A DNA stretch of 64,000 nt from Alteromonas sp. 1_MG-2023 (GTDB taxonomy: Bacteria > Pseudomonadota > Gammaproteobacteria > Enterobacterales > Alteromonadaceae). The stretch spans positions 248,001 to 312,000 of the forward strand of contig NZ_JAUOQH010000002.1 of the NCBI RefSeq assembly GCF_030547075.1. The letters are read 5' to 3'. The first letter of the stretch is position 1. Each line of letters starts with the position of its first letter. Both the position numbers and the translations under genes were made by a program. This document shows, piece after piece, positions 25,822 to 34,232 of this stretch. Below the pieces are notes generated by a model. The model was not told the origin of the DNA. It ran no database searches and worked only from the letters and a program-made list of their open reading frames with translations.

Positions 25822-26571
25822 ATGAAAAACACGTCTAAAATTTTCAGTACTTTACTAATTGGTCTTTGCGCATCGTCTAATGCGCAAGAGATTCCATCAG
25901 ATTGGCCAAAACCAGTCGAACAGTACAACACGGGCATGATTTTATTTGACCGTTTTGAATATACACGTACAAACGATGAAGAAAACATCGGAGTGTGGGA
26001 CATGATCGGATGGTACGGCGGTGATACCTATCGCCTTTACTTCAAAAGTGAAGGCGAAAACAAGCAAGATGATGGCGAACCAACAGATTTAGAGCGAGCT
26101 GAGCTCCTTGCTAGTAAATTAATTGCGCCATTTTGGGAATTTCAAGCCGGTATTGGCACAAGAGGACTGCTAAGTAGCGATACGAGTATGGAGAACTATG
26201 CCGTCATTAGCTTGTATGGGGTTGCTCCTTATCAATTCGAAATGGATAACTCCATTGTGATTAATGAGGATGGTGATGTCAGTTTCTCAGTAGAAGCCGA
26301 ATATGAAATAAGAGTAACCCAAACGTCATTCTTACAACCGAGACTTGCCCTTGCTGGTTCGCTTTCAGAATCTGAAAGGTTTGACCGCCCCTCTGGCCTC
26401 AATTCGATACGTTTAGGTTTGCGATATCGCTATGAGTTTGCAAGAGAGTTTGCACCATACGCAGGCATTTATTGGAGTCGGAGTCTCGGTAATAGCGCTG
26501 ATATTGCTCGAAACAAGGGTGAGTCGGTAAGTGAAACTGGTTTCGTGGTGGGTGCTCGATTCTGGTTTTAA
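25822..26571 (+). CDS. copB: copper resistance outer-membrane protein CopB
   Basis: About 249 aa starting at 25822 (AGGGGAAA before the ATG); a longer in-frame start inside copA is rejected. A signal peptide ends near ASSNA. The mature protein is a CopB-type beta-barrel, with family stretches WDMIGWYGGDTYRLYFKSEGE, EFQAGIGTRG and the terminal FVVGARFWF. It lacks the long Met/His-rich N-terminal extension of Pseudomonas CopB. It is the immediate partner of copA. Confidence 0.92.
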   Translation: MKNTSKIFSTLLIGLCASSNAQEIPSDWPKPVEQYNTGMILFDRFEYTRTNDEENIGVWDMIGWYGGDTYRLYFKSEGENKQDDGEPTDLERAELLASKLIAPFWEFQAGIGTRGLLSSDTSMENYAVISLYGVAPYQFEMDNSIVINEDGDVSFSVEAEYEIRVTQTSFLQPRLALAGSLSESERFDRPSGLNSIRLGLRYRYEFAREFAPYAGIYWSRSLGNSADIARNKGESVSETGFVVGARFWF

Positions 26572-26593
26572 GCGCTTTTAAAAGGAGCAATCA

Positions 26594-27010
26594 ATGGAAG
26601 TAATTATTCAGTTGATGATAGCTTTAGTGGCAATAGGCCTCGCTACGACGAGTCATTTTTTAAGCCTCAGAGCGTTAAAAAATTACGTTGTTAGCTCAGA
26701 CCTTTCTGCATACTTAAAGCTCATTGCAGTAGTTTATGGCATAACCTTTAGCCAGTTGATAGCTGCCTTTTGGTTCGCCGTAGGGTTTCTGTTATCTATA
26801 GAGATCGGTCTAGGCGATTTGCAGGGATCAAGTTCTCTTTATTTTATTGAAATTTATTACTTCTCACTCATTAACTTAACCACCTTAGGATTAGCTCAAC
26901 TAGAGCCAATTGGGCATTTAAATTTCTTATCAGGTTTGGAGGCAATGACGGGCTTTTTGCTTGTTAGCTGTTCGGCCTCTCTAATATTTAAAACAATGAA
27001 TCAGTCCTAG
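26594..27010 (+). CDS. two-TM ion-channel-like membrane protein with altered filter
   Basis: 138 aa, about four hydrophobic segments. The C-terminal half resembles an Ion_trans_2 pore: YYFSLINLTTLGLAQLEPIG, then a helix beginning LEAMTGFLL. The potassium-filter TxGYG is TTLGLA here, so classic K+ selectivity is unlikely. It lies 22 bp after copB and 18 bp before the DUF305 gene, which suggests transcription with the copper genes. Family membership is likely; the function is inferred. Confidence 0.6.
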   Translation: MEVIIQLMIALVAIGLATTSHFLSLRALKNYVVSSDLSAYLKLIAVVYGITFSQLIAAFWFAVGFLLSIEIGLGDLQGSSSLYFIEIYYFSLINLTTLGLAQLEPIGHLNFLSGLEAMTGFLLVSCSASLIFKTMNQS

Positions 27011-27028
27011 AAGGACAGACAGGATAAC

Positions 27029-27541
27029 GTGATGACTAAATATACAAAATTTTTAGCAATGATCTTTACATCAACTGCGGCCATGCTGTTAATGATGTAT
27101 TTCAATACATATGCATTTGACCACATTTTTTTTAGCGAAACGCGGTTTTACATGGCTATCTATATGGGCTCAATAATGGCAATCATTATGTTGCTATTTA
27201 TGCTTAACATGTATGAGAACAAAGCCAAGAATTGGACAATTTTGCTAGGTAGCGGACTCATCTTTGTGATCTCACTGTACTTAGTCCGCTCTCAATCAAC
27301 CATCGCTGATGAAGCATGGATGAAAGCAATGATACCGCATCACTCTATTGCGATTTTAACTAGCGAGCGAGCCAATATCTCAGATAAGCGAGTCCTCAAG
27401 CTAGCAAACGAAATCATTGCGGCGCAAGAGCGAGAAATCAAGGAAATGAAATGGTTACTAGAGGACATAGAGAAGAATGGTGAAGTAAAAACTGAAGCTG
27501 AAGTTGAAAGTCGTCAAGTACCGGATTTCAGTCAAAAATAG
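27029..27541 (+). CDS. DUF305 membrane-anchored protein
   Basis: 170 aa with three N-terminal helices (to residue ~90) and a DUF305 tail with the conserved MIPHHSIAILTSERANI and the ANEIIAAQEREIKEMKWLL helix. DUF305 is a ferritin-like His/Glu helical domain often found next to copper resistance genes; a metal-binding role is suspected. It is in line with copA-copB and the channel-like gene. Confidence 0.85.
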   Translation: MMTKYTKFLAMIFTSTAAMLLMMYFNTYAFDHIFFSETRFYMAIYMGSIMAIIMLLFMLNMYENKAKNWTILLGSGLIFVISLYLVRSQSTIADEAWMKAMIPHHSIAILTSERANISDKRVLKLANEIIAAQEREIKEMKWLLEDIEKNGEVKTEAEVESRQVPDFSQK

Positions 27542-27587
27542 ACACGCCATTGGAAAATTACAAATTACTTATAGTTAGGAGAAGACC

Positions 27588-28328
27588 ATGGAATTAAGAG
27601 CAAAATTATATCGAATGCATACAGATGAACACATTTGTCCCTATGGCTTGCGATCTAAAGACCTACTGGAACGAGAAGGGTATCAAGTAGAGGACCACAA
27701 GCTAGCAAGTCGTGAAGAAACCGATAAGTTCAAAAACGAACACGAAGTAGAAACAACCCCTCAAACGTTTATCAATGGAGAAAGAATCGGAGGGTATGAC
27801 GATCTACGTGAATATTTTGATTTAGGGGAAGCAGGACAAACGGGCACCACCTATACACCTGTCATTGCAATATTTTCAGTTGCATTGTTAATGGCACTAG
27901 CAATCGCATATGCCTTTGTTCAAAGCAATTTTTTCATTCAAGTTATAGAATTATTTGTTGCATTTAGCATGAGCTTATTAGCGATTCAAAAGCTTAAAGA
28001 TCTCTATAGTTTTACGAACTCCTTCATCACCTATGACTTACTCGCTATGAGGAATATACGCTACGGCTACATTTACCCCTTTGCCGAAGCGTTCGCTGGA
28101 ATCGGAATGCTCGCAGGCCTGTCTGGTTATCTCGTTGGCCCTGTCTCTCTATTTATCGGGACAGTAGGCGCGGTTTCAGTATTCAAAGCGGTGTATATTG
28201 ATAAGCGTGAACTCAAATGTGCATGCGTGGGCGGTGATAGTAACGTACCGCTTGGCTTTGTATCACTCACAGAAAATCTCTTTATGATTGCCGCAGGGTT
28301 ATGGATGCTCTCAACCGCAATGATTTAA
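27588..28328 (+). CDS. glutaredoxin-MauE fusion membrane protein
   Basis: 246 aa. Residues 1-80 are a glutaredoxin with a monothiol CPYG site (HICPYGLRSK) and the glutathione-binding TTPQTFINGERIGGYDDL. The rest has about four helices like MauE/DoxX and a cytosolic or periplasmic pair of cysteines (KCACVGGDS). MauE-type proteins pass reducing power across the membrane. In a copper island it could repair thiols or reduce copper. A good ribosome-binding site (AGGAGA) precedes the ATG. Confidence 0.85.
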   Translation: MELRAKLYRMHTDEHICPYGLRSKDLLEREGYQVEDHKLASREETDKFKNEHEVETTPQTFINGERIGGYDDLREYFDLGEAGQTGTTYTPVIAIFSVALLMALAIAYAFVQSNFFIQVIELFVAFSMSLLAIQKLKDLYSFTNSFITYDLLAMRNIRYGYIYPFAEAFAGIGMLAGLSGYLVGPVSLFIGTVGAVSVFKAVYIDKRELKCACVGGDSNVPLGFVSLTENLFMIAAGLWMLSTAMI

Positions 28329-28333
28329 AGACG

Positions 28334-28382
28334 GTGGAGACATATTTAAAGCTTTAAAAACAAAATAGATTTGTGTCTCCAC
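28334..28382 (+). terminator. inverted repeat after the glutaredoxin-MauE gene
   Basis: A 9-bp perfect stem, GTGGAGACA (28334-28342) with TGTCTCCAC (28374-28382), encloses an AT-rich 31-nt loop. There is no U-tract, so it may be a weak terminator, an RNA-stabilising hairpin or an operator. Confidence 0.4.
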
Positions 28383-28423
28383 AAAATAGTCTTTCTTAAA
28401 CCGCATTTTAAGGAATATTTACA

Positions 28424-29332
28424 ATGAGTTCTCACAACGAAGATTATGAAAAAGGAAGCTTAAGTTTAACCGGTACAATAGCGATGGGCACTGGTGTAAT
28501 GATTGGAGCAGGAATATTTGCGCTCACCGGTCAAGTCGCGGAATATGCAGGTTCGCTTTTCCCGCTTGCATTCATCATAGCCGCCATCATTAGTGGATTT
28601 AGTGCCTACAGTTACATCAAGGTTTCAAACAAATATCCATCTGCGGGCGGGATCGCAATGATATTAAAAAAGGCCTATGGACCAAGTGCCGTGACCGGAG
28701 GTGCCGCATTATTAATGGCACTTTCAATGATTATCAATGAAAGTCTGGTGGCCCGAACGTTTGGCACATACACCCTTCAGTTATTTGATGTGCAAGAAAA
28801 TAGCATATTAGTCCCGATACTAGCTATCGGACTCATCATTTTTGCATTTGTTGTAAATGTTGCGGGTAACAAGGTAATTGGAAGTGTATCCAAGGTTACA
28901 GCCGTTTTGAAAATTGGTGGCATATTAATTTTCGCCCTTGTAGCACTCTGGGCAGCAGGGTTTGCTTTTCAACCCGCTAGCGCTGATGTAAGTGAAAATT
29001 CCTCTGCTAGTGGATTTTTAGCTGGGACCGCTTTGGCAATTTTAGCCTACAAAGGATTTACAACTATCACCAATAGCGGCGACGAGGTGGTACCAAATGT
29101 AAGAGCAGCATTGGATAAAAGCTGGTTCACACCTTATTTTTTCGAGTTGGTTAACTCTCTTAACGCACTTGATGAAGACTATCCTAATTGGCCTTCGTTT
29201 GAACCTTTCGAACGAGTTATGAGGCTTTACGATAGCGTTTTAGCCCACTATGGTGTAGTTGTTGAAAGTAGCGATTCAGATTCACCTTACGTTCATTTTT
29301 ATAAAATGCCATTTTATGATGACTACTTATAA
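28424..29332 (+). pseudogene. APC-family permease, truncated and joined to foreign tail
   Basis: The first ~225 residues are a clear APC-superfamily transporter, with IAMGTGVMIGAGIFALTG at the start and AYKGFTTITNSGDEV at helix 6. The family needs about 12 helices and 420 or more residues. After Glu-Val at about 29090-29100 the sequence changes to a soluble, acidic and aromatic stretch (SWFTPYFFELVNSLNALDED onward) that does not continue the permease. This looks like a deletion or insertion joining the permease 5' half to the 3' end of another gene. Transport is almost certainly lost. Confidence 0.8.
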
Positions 29333-29585
29333 CAATACGTTTAATTTTTTAACTGACCGAGAAAAGAATGCTGAACGTCATTCCATTGATAACATATTAA
29401 GCTCAAACAAACCTGAGTCCTCGATAGGCAAACAATGGACATTAAACGCCTTAATAATCGACATCCGGTATGGCTGTCCTGCGTCGTACAAGCTATTGAT
29501 TGACTTATTAAGCATAAATTCCCGGATATACCAAATTAATTGCTTCACGCACATCATCTGTATAGTTGTCTTCCACAGAATCTAG
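29316..29585 (+). CDS. small unknown ORF overlapping the chimeric permease
   Basis: About 89 codons starting at ATG 29316 or 29319, overlapping the previous stop (29332). The first 65 residues are mixed polar with normal-looking composition (TFNFLTDREKNAERHSIDN; WTLNALIIDIRYG); the rest overlaps the 3' end of the PIN-like gene and looks non-coding. It may be the 5' part of the gene that followed the foreign tail, cut by insertion of the PIN-like gene. No family was recognised. Confidence 0.35.
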   Translation: MMTTYNNTFNFLTDREKNAERHSIDNILSSNKPESSIGKQWTLNALIIDIRYGCPASYKLLIDLLSINSRIYQINCFTHIICIVVFHRI

Positions 29586-30701
29586 ATACCTGTGAAACTC
29601 ATCCCAGTTTCCTACAGAAAATATCTTTGTATCATAAGGTTCTAAAAGCATTGATTCAGGGTTCTCGCACCATTGCTTCATGGCCCTGTCTATAAAAATT
29701 GCATCGCTGTAAGGACCGAAAACAGAAATGCACTCAGAATCATAGAATAGTCCAGCCAGTTTCCGGCGTGCATTGATGGGGTTAGTGTATGCTCCGTTCT
29801 TGACCATCTTTCGTAAAACCGCAAAGATTCCACACGAAACCTTTATATTTGGAATGCTTGTAAAATAATGCGATGAAAAAAATGCGCTTATTCTTCTTAA
29901 TCGCTCATCAATTTTCATGGTTGTTCTATCACAATGAAGTAGCGATTCTACGTACATCGTGTCCATTGGGGCATCCATATAACTCATCAGGTTTCCAGTT
30001 CCAACATTGGCAACCATCTGCAAATACTGATTAAGCAAAGATATCCCGTATCCTCTGGCCTCCATACTTACATCTTCTTCGAAGGAAGTTGTCAGTTTTG
30101 CCCAGTCCGGGAACAGATTTACCAGACCTTCGATTGCAGCAGCCTTTCCTTGTCGCATAGCCTCTAAGTCTCCCAAGTAGGGACGTAAATCGATCCAAAT
30201 ATAATCATCCCATCCATGGATTTCATCGCGAAATGCATCGCGCTCTTCGATAGGTTGAATAATTTCTGAATTGGACCTAAATGCGTCAAATAATCGATGC
30301 ATTTGTTCCAGCTTGATCTCGTAGGCTTCTCTAAATTTATAGCCGCGTGCAGTTTGCTTTATGAATTTATAGAGGTTTTCTTGTTGCTCGTGTCTCCACA
30401 AGTGCGTTTCGTCTGTATGAACGGATGAATATGGACATACAACTAATTGCCTAGCAGCCATGTCTTTTATGCGATTGGCCGCATCTATAAATGATCGCTC
30501 TTGATCCCTAAAAGCATGAGACAGAAAAAACTGATCAAGATAAATTATCTTTTTTCGAATATCTGGGAGAGGGAACATTGTCCGTTCTCCACAACTATTA
30601 CACCCTCTATTTAGGATGTTTCTACTGACATTGACGTTCCCATACTTTCCTGTAACACCGCACTTGGGGCATGGTTCATCAAGATATCTGGATATCAGCA
30701 C
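29508..30701 (-). CDS. zinc-ribbon/PIN-like protein of unknown role
   Basis: A 397-aa cytosolic protein. An N-terminal zinc ribbon uses Cys11, Cys14, Cys34 and Cys37 (CPKC ... CNSC). It is followed at once by a PIN-like opening strand with an acidic residue (KIIYLDQFF, Asp56), and near the C-terminus by GPYSDAIFIDRAM, which resembles the last acidic strand of PIN-like nucleases. HTDETHLW may supply another acidic residue. PIN-like proteins are usually metal-dependent RNases, and many serve in toxin or phage-defence systems. It is alone, opposite in strand to its neighbours, and sits on a recombination scar. The nuclease call is an inference from motifs. Confidence 0.55.
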   Translation of the reverse strand: MLISRYLDEPCPKCGVTGKYGNVNVSRNILNRGCNSCGERTMFPLPDIRKKIIYLDQFFLSHAFRDQERSFIDAANRIKDMAARQLVVCPYSSVHTDETHLWRHEQQENLYKFIKQTARGYKFREAYEIKLEQMHRLFDAFRSNSEIIQPIEERDAFRDEIHGWDDYIWIDLRPYLGDLEAMRQGKAAAIEGLVNLFPDWAKLTTSFEEDVSMEARGYGISLLNQYLQMVANVGTGNLMSYMDAPMDTMYVESLLHCDRTTMKIDERLRRISAFFSSHYFTSIPNIKVSCGIFAVLRKMVKNGAYTNPINARRKLAGLFYDSECISVFGPYSDAIFIDRAMKQWCENPESMLLEPYDTKIFSVGNWDEFHRYLDSVEDNYTDDVREAINLVYPGIYA

Positions 30702-31085
30702 GCTTTTTTCCTTGTGAGCTTAACAACTTAATATCGAACCCATGGGTCATTTATATAATTTGTTGGTTTTAATATATTAACTGCCGTGTTGCCAAAGATA
30801 TATTTTTAATCATTAATTAATTTTTTAAGAAGATAAAACGATCATAGGAACGTTTTTTTGAATATAGGAGTAAGTCATTGAAACGTCTGTTTTACGCACT
30901 TTGTAGTCTATCAGTCATCTTTGACTGGCATCAATAGACAAGGATCAGGCTTTCCAAAGGCAGGCTCCAAACTGCTGTTTCAGATAAGAGAAGAGCCGCC
31001 GGTCGGAGTATATCAATAATCAAAAAGTAGTATGATACTCTTTTGTAAAGCATGACACTTTCGGTGTTTGTCAGCCTACACCGAG
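30702..31085. other. AT-rich intergenic region with a possible gene remnant
   Basis: No intact gene. A TTG at 30878 with GGAG seven bases upstream opens a 19-codon frame (to 30937) whose product begins like a signal peptide (LKRLFYALCSLSVIF), possibly a remnant of an exported protein. A 7-bp inverted repeat (TCGGTGT 31061-31067, ACACCGA 31078-31084) lies just past the cupredoxin-like gene and may help end its transcript. Confidence 0.4.
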
Positions 31086-31433
31086 CTACACTATTGTAAG
31101 CTTTCCAGAATACACATTCATCGCGCTATAAAACTCATACTCGCCTGGCGGATAAGCAGAAAAGTTCACCGATACTTGTTTATTAAGTTTGAGTCTTATC
31201 GATAATCCTAGCTCCGGAAAAAGTAGGTATTCAGAGCATAAATTTGAATCCGTTCTCAGAAAAACAATTTGATTAGCTTTACGAGCTTTCAATTTAACCC
31301 TTGCGGGTTGATAGTGTAAGTCTTTTACCTCGACTAAGATGCTGTCGTGTCGATGTCGCTTTTTAATGTACTCGCGAAAACTTAGTATTAGTAGTAAACA
31401 TATTAAAAACAATGCGCCGCTAATCCATGGCAT
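31086..31433 (-). CDS. membrane-anchored cupredoxin-like protein, ligands degenerate
   Basis: 115 aa: one N-terminal transmembrane helix (residues ~4-20), then a cupredoxin-type beta-sandwich with the family run FPELGLSIRLKLNKQ and PPGEYEFYSAMNVYSGKL. In copper-binding relatives the last motif reads like F-x-C-x-M; here Cys is replaced by Ser (YSAMN), and no upstream His ligand is obvious. It may be structural or bind metal differently. It lies within the copper region on its own strand unit. Confidence 0.65.
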   Translation of the reverse strand: MPWISGALFLICLLLILSFREYIKKRHRHDSILVEVKDLHYQPARVKLKARKANQIVFLRTDSNLCSEYLLFPELGLSIRLKLNKQVSVNFSAYPPGEYEFYSAMNVYSGKLTIV

Positions 31434-31597
31434 TTTAGAATCCTTTTATACAGTTCGCTGAACAGCTACTTTTTGATTATAAAGAAACGCTCGTTCGAGC
31501 GATATTTAAGTTAGCTGGTACGTCTTGATTAATCAGGAGAGCGAATGAAAAAATAGGGCAGCAATTGCTACCCTTTATTGGTTTGAGCAATGTTTAA

Positions 31598-31951
31598 TTA
31601 TTTATCGAACTCCACCATATCATGTTGGTATATTTCTCCTGTGACCACACTAGCGGTTGCAAAGTGTTCATCCTGCTTTTCTCCGAGCCTCACTTTTCCC
31701 ACAAACTCACGAGAATAGCCAGTTTCACCCTCATTTATAACAAGCTTATCCATTACCGTTCTGTAAACGTTAAATACATCGCCTGTTTCGAGGCTTTCTG
31801 TGTTTGCAACGCAAATAAGAAGAGTGTTGTCACCTTTAACACTAACAACTTGGCCGCTCATTACATAATCATGGTATAAACTGTTGGCACAACCGCTTAG
31901 AAGCGCAGTTGCGATTAATATCAGTGTCGCTAATTTAAGTGTTTTATTCAT
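31598..31951 (-). CDS. small lipoprotein of unknown function
   Basis: 117 aa from the ATG at 31951; the 14-codon upstream extension is rejected because a signal peptide begins exactly here (MNKTLKLATLILIATALLSGC). The lipobox LLSGC gives a lipidated Cys at about residue 20. The mature domain is a small beta-rich fold (VVSVKGDNTLLICVANTESLETGDVFNVYR), resembling proteins that carry an FlgT/OB-like C-terminal module. I do not recognise a specific family. It lies among the copper genes. Confidence 0.6.
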   Translation of the reverse strand: MNKTLKLATLILIATALLSGCANSLYHDYVMSGQVVSVKGDNTLLICVANTESLETGDVFNVYRTVMDKLVINEGETGYSREFVGKVRLGEKQDEHFATASVVTGEIYQHDMVEFDK

Positions 31952-32045
31952 TTCAAATTCCCTTAATACGTTTATCCTTAGCTCAAAACGCAACTACCTT
32001 GCTATTAAGCGGCGCAAACCAGCATGCATATTAGTTGCTTGATAT

Positions 32046-32465
32046 CTATTTGTGTTCATGCACCTTTTTGGATTTTTCTACGGTATGCGCCATCATTTGC
32101 TCCATCATTTTTTCCATCATCTGAAGGCGCTTTTCCATCATGGACATTTTCATTTCAGCAGACATTTCCTTGCCATGCATCATGCTTGAATCACCTTTAG
32201 AGTGATGCATCATGCCCATCATGTCTTGCATGCTTTTAGCATGCTCATTGAGCATTTGTTCTCGTTTCGCTGGGTCGTTTTCTTGTTTTATTTTCTCTAA
32301 GGCACTGTTCATTTTTGTAATGTGTTCATTCATCTTTTCTATCGATGCATCATCCATCATATTCATCGGCATATGCGATTTATCGCTGTGTTGATGCGCA
32401 CTGGTGATACTTAATGGGGAAAACATCAAAAGTGAGGAAAAAGCGATTATAAGTAGGTTTTTCAT
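32046..32465 (-). CDS. Met/His-rich periplasmic protein, putative copper binder
   Basis: 139 aa from ATG 32465 (AAGGAA ahead); the longer in-frame start lacks a signal. The signal peptide ends near ITSAHQ. The mature chain is helical, with dense Met and His (SHMPMNMMDD; MQDMMGMMHH; MMEKMMEQMMAH), the composition of periplasmic Cu(I)/Ag(I) binding proteins such as CusF-like or CopK-like buffers, though no named fold is evident. It lies at the distal end of the cop/cus cluster behind its own promoter gap. Confidence 0.7.
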   Translation of the reverse strand: MKNLLIIAFSSLLMFSPLSITSAHQHSDKSHMPMNMMDDASIEKMNEHITKMNSALEKIKQENDPAKREQMLNEHAKSMQDMMGMMHHSKGDSSMMHGKEMSAEMKMSMMEKRLQMMEKMMEQMMAHTVEKSKKVHEHK

Positions 32466-32586
32466 ATTCAATTTCCTTGTTGTTGAGTTAATGATTTCTG
32501 TCTTTCGATGCAAACAAAATCTGCTTATTGCATCAAATTTTGAAATGTAACTGTAATTCAAAATAAACGTTGTTTCACGGCAGAAG

Positions 32587-32614
32587 CATTACAATTTAAT
32601 TACCTTTTGGTAAT
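32587..32614. promoter_or_regulatory. possible copper-responsive site before the Met/His-rich gene
   Basis: CATTACAA at 32587 matches the first half of the copper boxes at 23133 and 42266. It is followed by a perfect inverted repeat ATTACC-TTTT-GGTAAT (32599-32614). The position is upstream of the gene starting at 32465. The call is tentative. Confidence 0.35.
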
Positions 32615-32748
32615 CAAACTTTGTGTAGTAATTAACTTGCAGGAGGGTTAAGCGGACTAGCATGAAAATGCGAAAGGTGGAAAAAAATTTGGCAATAAGA
32701 TAAACGCTGCCGCCCCATTAATAACAAGAAGTCGACAGCGCGGTGTTT

Positions 32749-33237
32749 TTAATTAGACCAATGAATATGCGTGATTTTCCAATCATCATTCAACTTTTCT
32801 AAACCTATGGTTTCGTTCCCAATATGGTTTACTTCTTTTCCTTTGTATTGCCCTTTCACCAAGCTTCTCGACAAAGATATTGCATATGTGCCGTTTTCTT
32901 TTACATGATGCTCTATAAGCTCAATTTGCATTTGTGACAAATACTTCATATCAGAGAGCATATGATGACTTGCATACTCTTGGGCGCTTCGCTCCACACC
33001 CTTTCCTTCAAAAATTAAAACATCATCTGCCAAAAGGCTTGCAGCTAAGTCGCCATTCCCTGTTTCTAAAGCTTTATGAAATTTAAGCACTAACGTCGCT
33101 GCATCAGAATCTGTTCCGCTAAAGTACTGTGATTCTTCGTTGTGTTTCTCATCTCCATGAGCACTAACTACTGCACTAAATGACAATAGAAATGCAAAAA
33201 CAGTCAAGGGTCTTAAAGCAGTCATTTTCATAAACAT
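32749..33237 (-). CDS. exported NTF2-like (SnoaL/DUF4440) protein
   Basis: 162 aa with a signal peptide (cleavage near AVVSA), then a short His/Glu-rich segment (HGDEKHNEE) and an NTF2-like cone fold (ATLVLKFHKALETGNGDLAASLLADDVLIFEG ... WKITHIHWSN; both ends only). Such folds bind small ligands or catalyse simple reactions; several lie in copC-copD operons without a proven role. It starts 41 bp after copD and is probably the last gene of the copper operon. Confidence 0.8.
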   Translation of the reverse strand: MFMKMTALRPLTVFAFLLSFSAVVSAHGDEKHNEESQYFSGTDSDAATLVLKFHKALETGNGDLAASLLADDVLIFEGKGVERSAQEYASHHMLSDMKYLSQMQIELIEHHVKENGTYAISLSRSLVKGQYKGKEVNHIGNETIGLEKLNDDWKITHIHWSN

Positions 33238-33277
33238 TTTCCTTTTCTTATTTTGGCGAAAACGCCGATTATTTATG

Positions 33278-34204
33278 TTAAAGGTTCGGGCTCAGCGCAG
33301 TAGTTAACAGCGCTGTAAGAGACAAAATGAAAAGCCCAATAATGAACTCAAATTTGATTGATTTGAGTAATTTAAAGCGCACATTTTGATCCTTAGGTAG
33401 CCTAGGTACCCAAAAAAGCTTATGCCCAGCTGCTAACGTGAGCATTAGAGCAACTGCAAAAAGTTTGGATAAAAAGGCAAGTCCATATTCAGTGAATATA
33501 AGGGTCGATGGGGAAGACAGTAGCTGTATCAACATTACTACACCAACTGTGACTAAGATAAACACCAACACTATGGCAATGTTACCGTAACGTTTCATGA
33601 CGAAAGCTAATTCGGAGTGATTGAGTAATCTACAAGCAGTAATCAGTGGGTATAACGAGCCTACCCATGTCAAACCAATGAGGGAATGGATAAAAATTTG
33701 AATTTCGCCCAACGTGACAAACTGACTAGCATGTCCGGTCAGGGAAAAAGTAAACGCTAGCGGCAATGAAAACATTGCGGTGCTTGTTAGCAGTAGCTTG
33801 AATGACACTAAACTCTGGTCACGTTTGAGTTTTTGTAATAGAAACCACGTAAGCAACGCGAACAAAACAAAGATAGCGCTACGAATTGCGGCAATAGTTC
33901 CTACCTGTGAGTGCCACATCATCTCCACCATGAAAGGAGAAAACATACCCGCTAATCCTTTCTCCGCCATATAGCCAGTCTGAAGAAAAAAACCAGCGAC
34001 ACTAGCAAAAAAGCCAACAACTGAAAGGCGAAAAGAATAGTTTAAGGTAACCAGTTGCCAGCTTTTATGAGCCTTGAATGCTACGCGCTGCTTGCTGCCT
34101 TTTAAAAGTAACAAAGTAGCGCTAGAGCCCATAACACCCATCATACCTAAATAGACTAGGAATTTGCCTAACACTAAAAATGCGGTCCACCATTCTGGCA
34201 ACAT
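33278..34204 (-). CDS. copD: copper resistance membrane protein CopD
   Basis: A 308-aa polytopic protein with eight helices and CopD-family conserved positions: a histidine in FSLTGHASQF, and IQIFIHSLIGLTWVGSLYPL with His and Trp. CopD works with CopC in copper uptake or handling across the inner membrane. It follows copC by 28 bp. Confidence 0.9.
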   Translation of the reverse strand: MLPEWWTAFLVLGKFLVYLGMMGVMGSSATLLLLKGSKQRVAFKAHKSWQLVTLNYSFRLSVVGFFASVAGFFLQTGYMAEKGLAGMFSPFMVEMMWHSQVGTIAAIRSAIFVLFALLTWFLLQKLKRDQSLVSFKLLLTSTAMFSLPLAFTFSLTGHASQFVTLGEIQIFIHSLIGLTWVGSLYPLITACRLLNHSELAFVMKRYGNIAIVLVFILVTVGVVMLIQLLSSPSTLIFTEYGLAFLSKLFAVALMLTLAAGHKLFWVPRLPKDQNVRFKLLKSIKFEFIIGLFILSLTALLTTALSPNL

Positions 34205-34232
34205 ATCGATTTACCTATTTAACTCTTAATAA

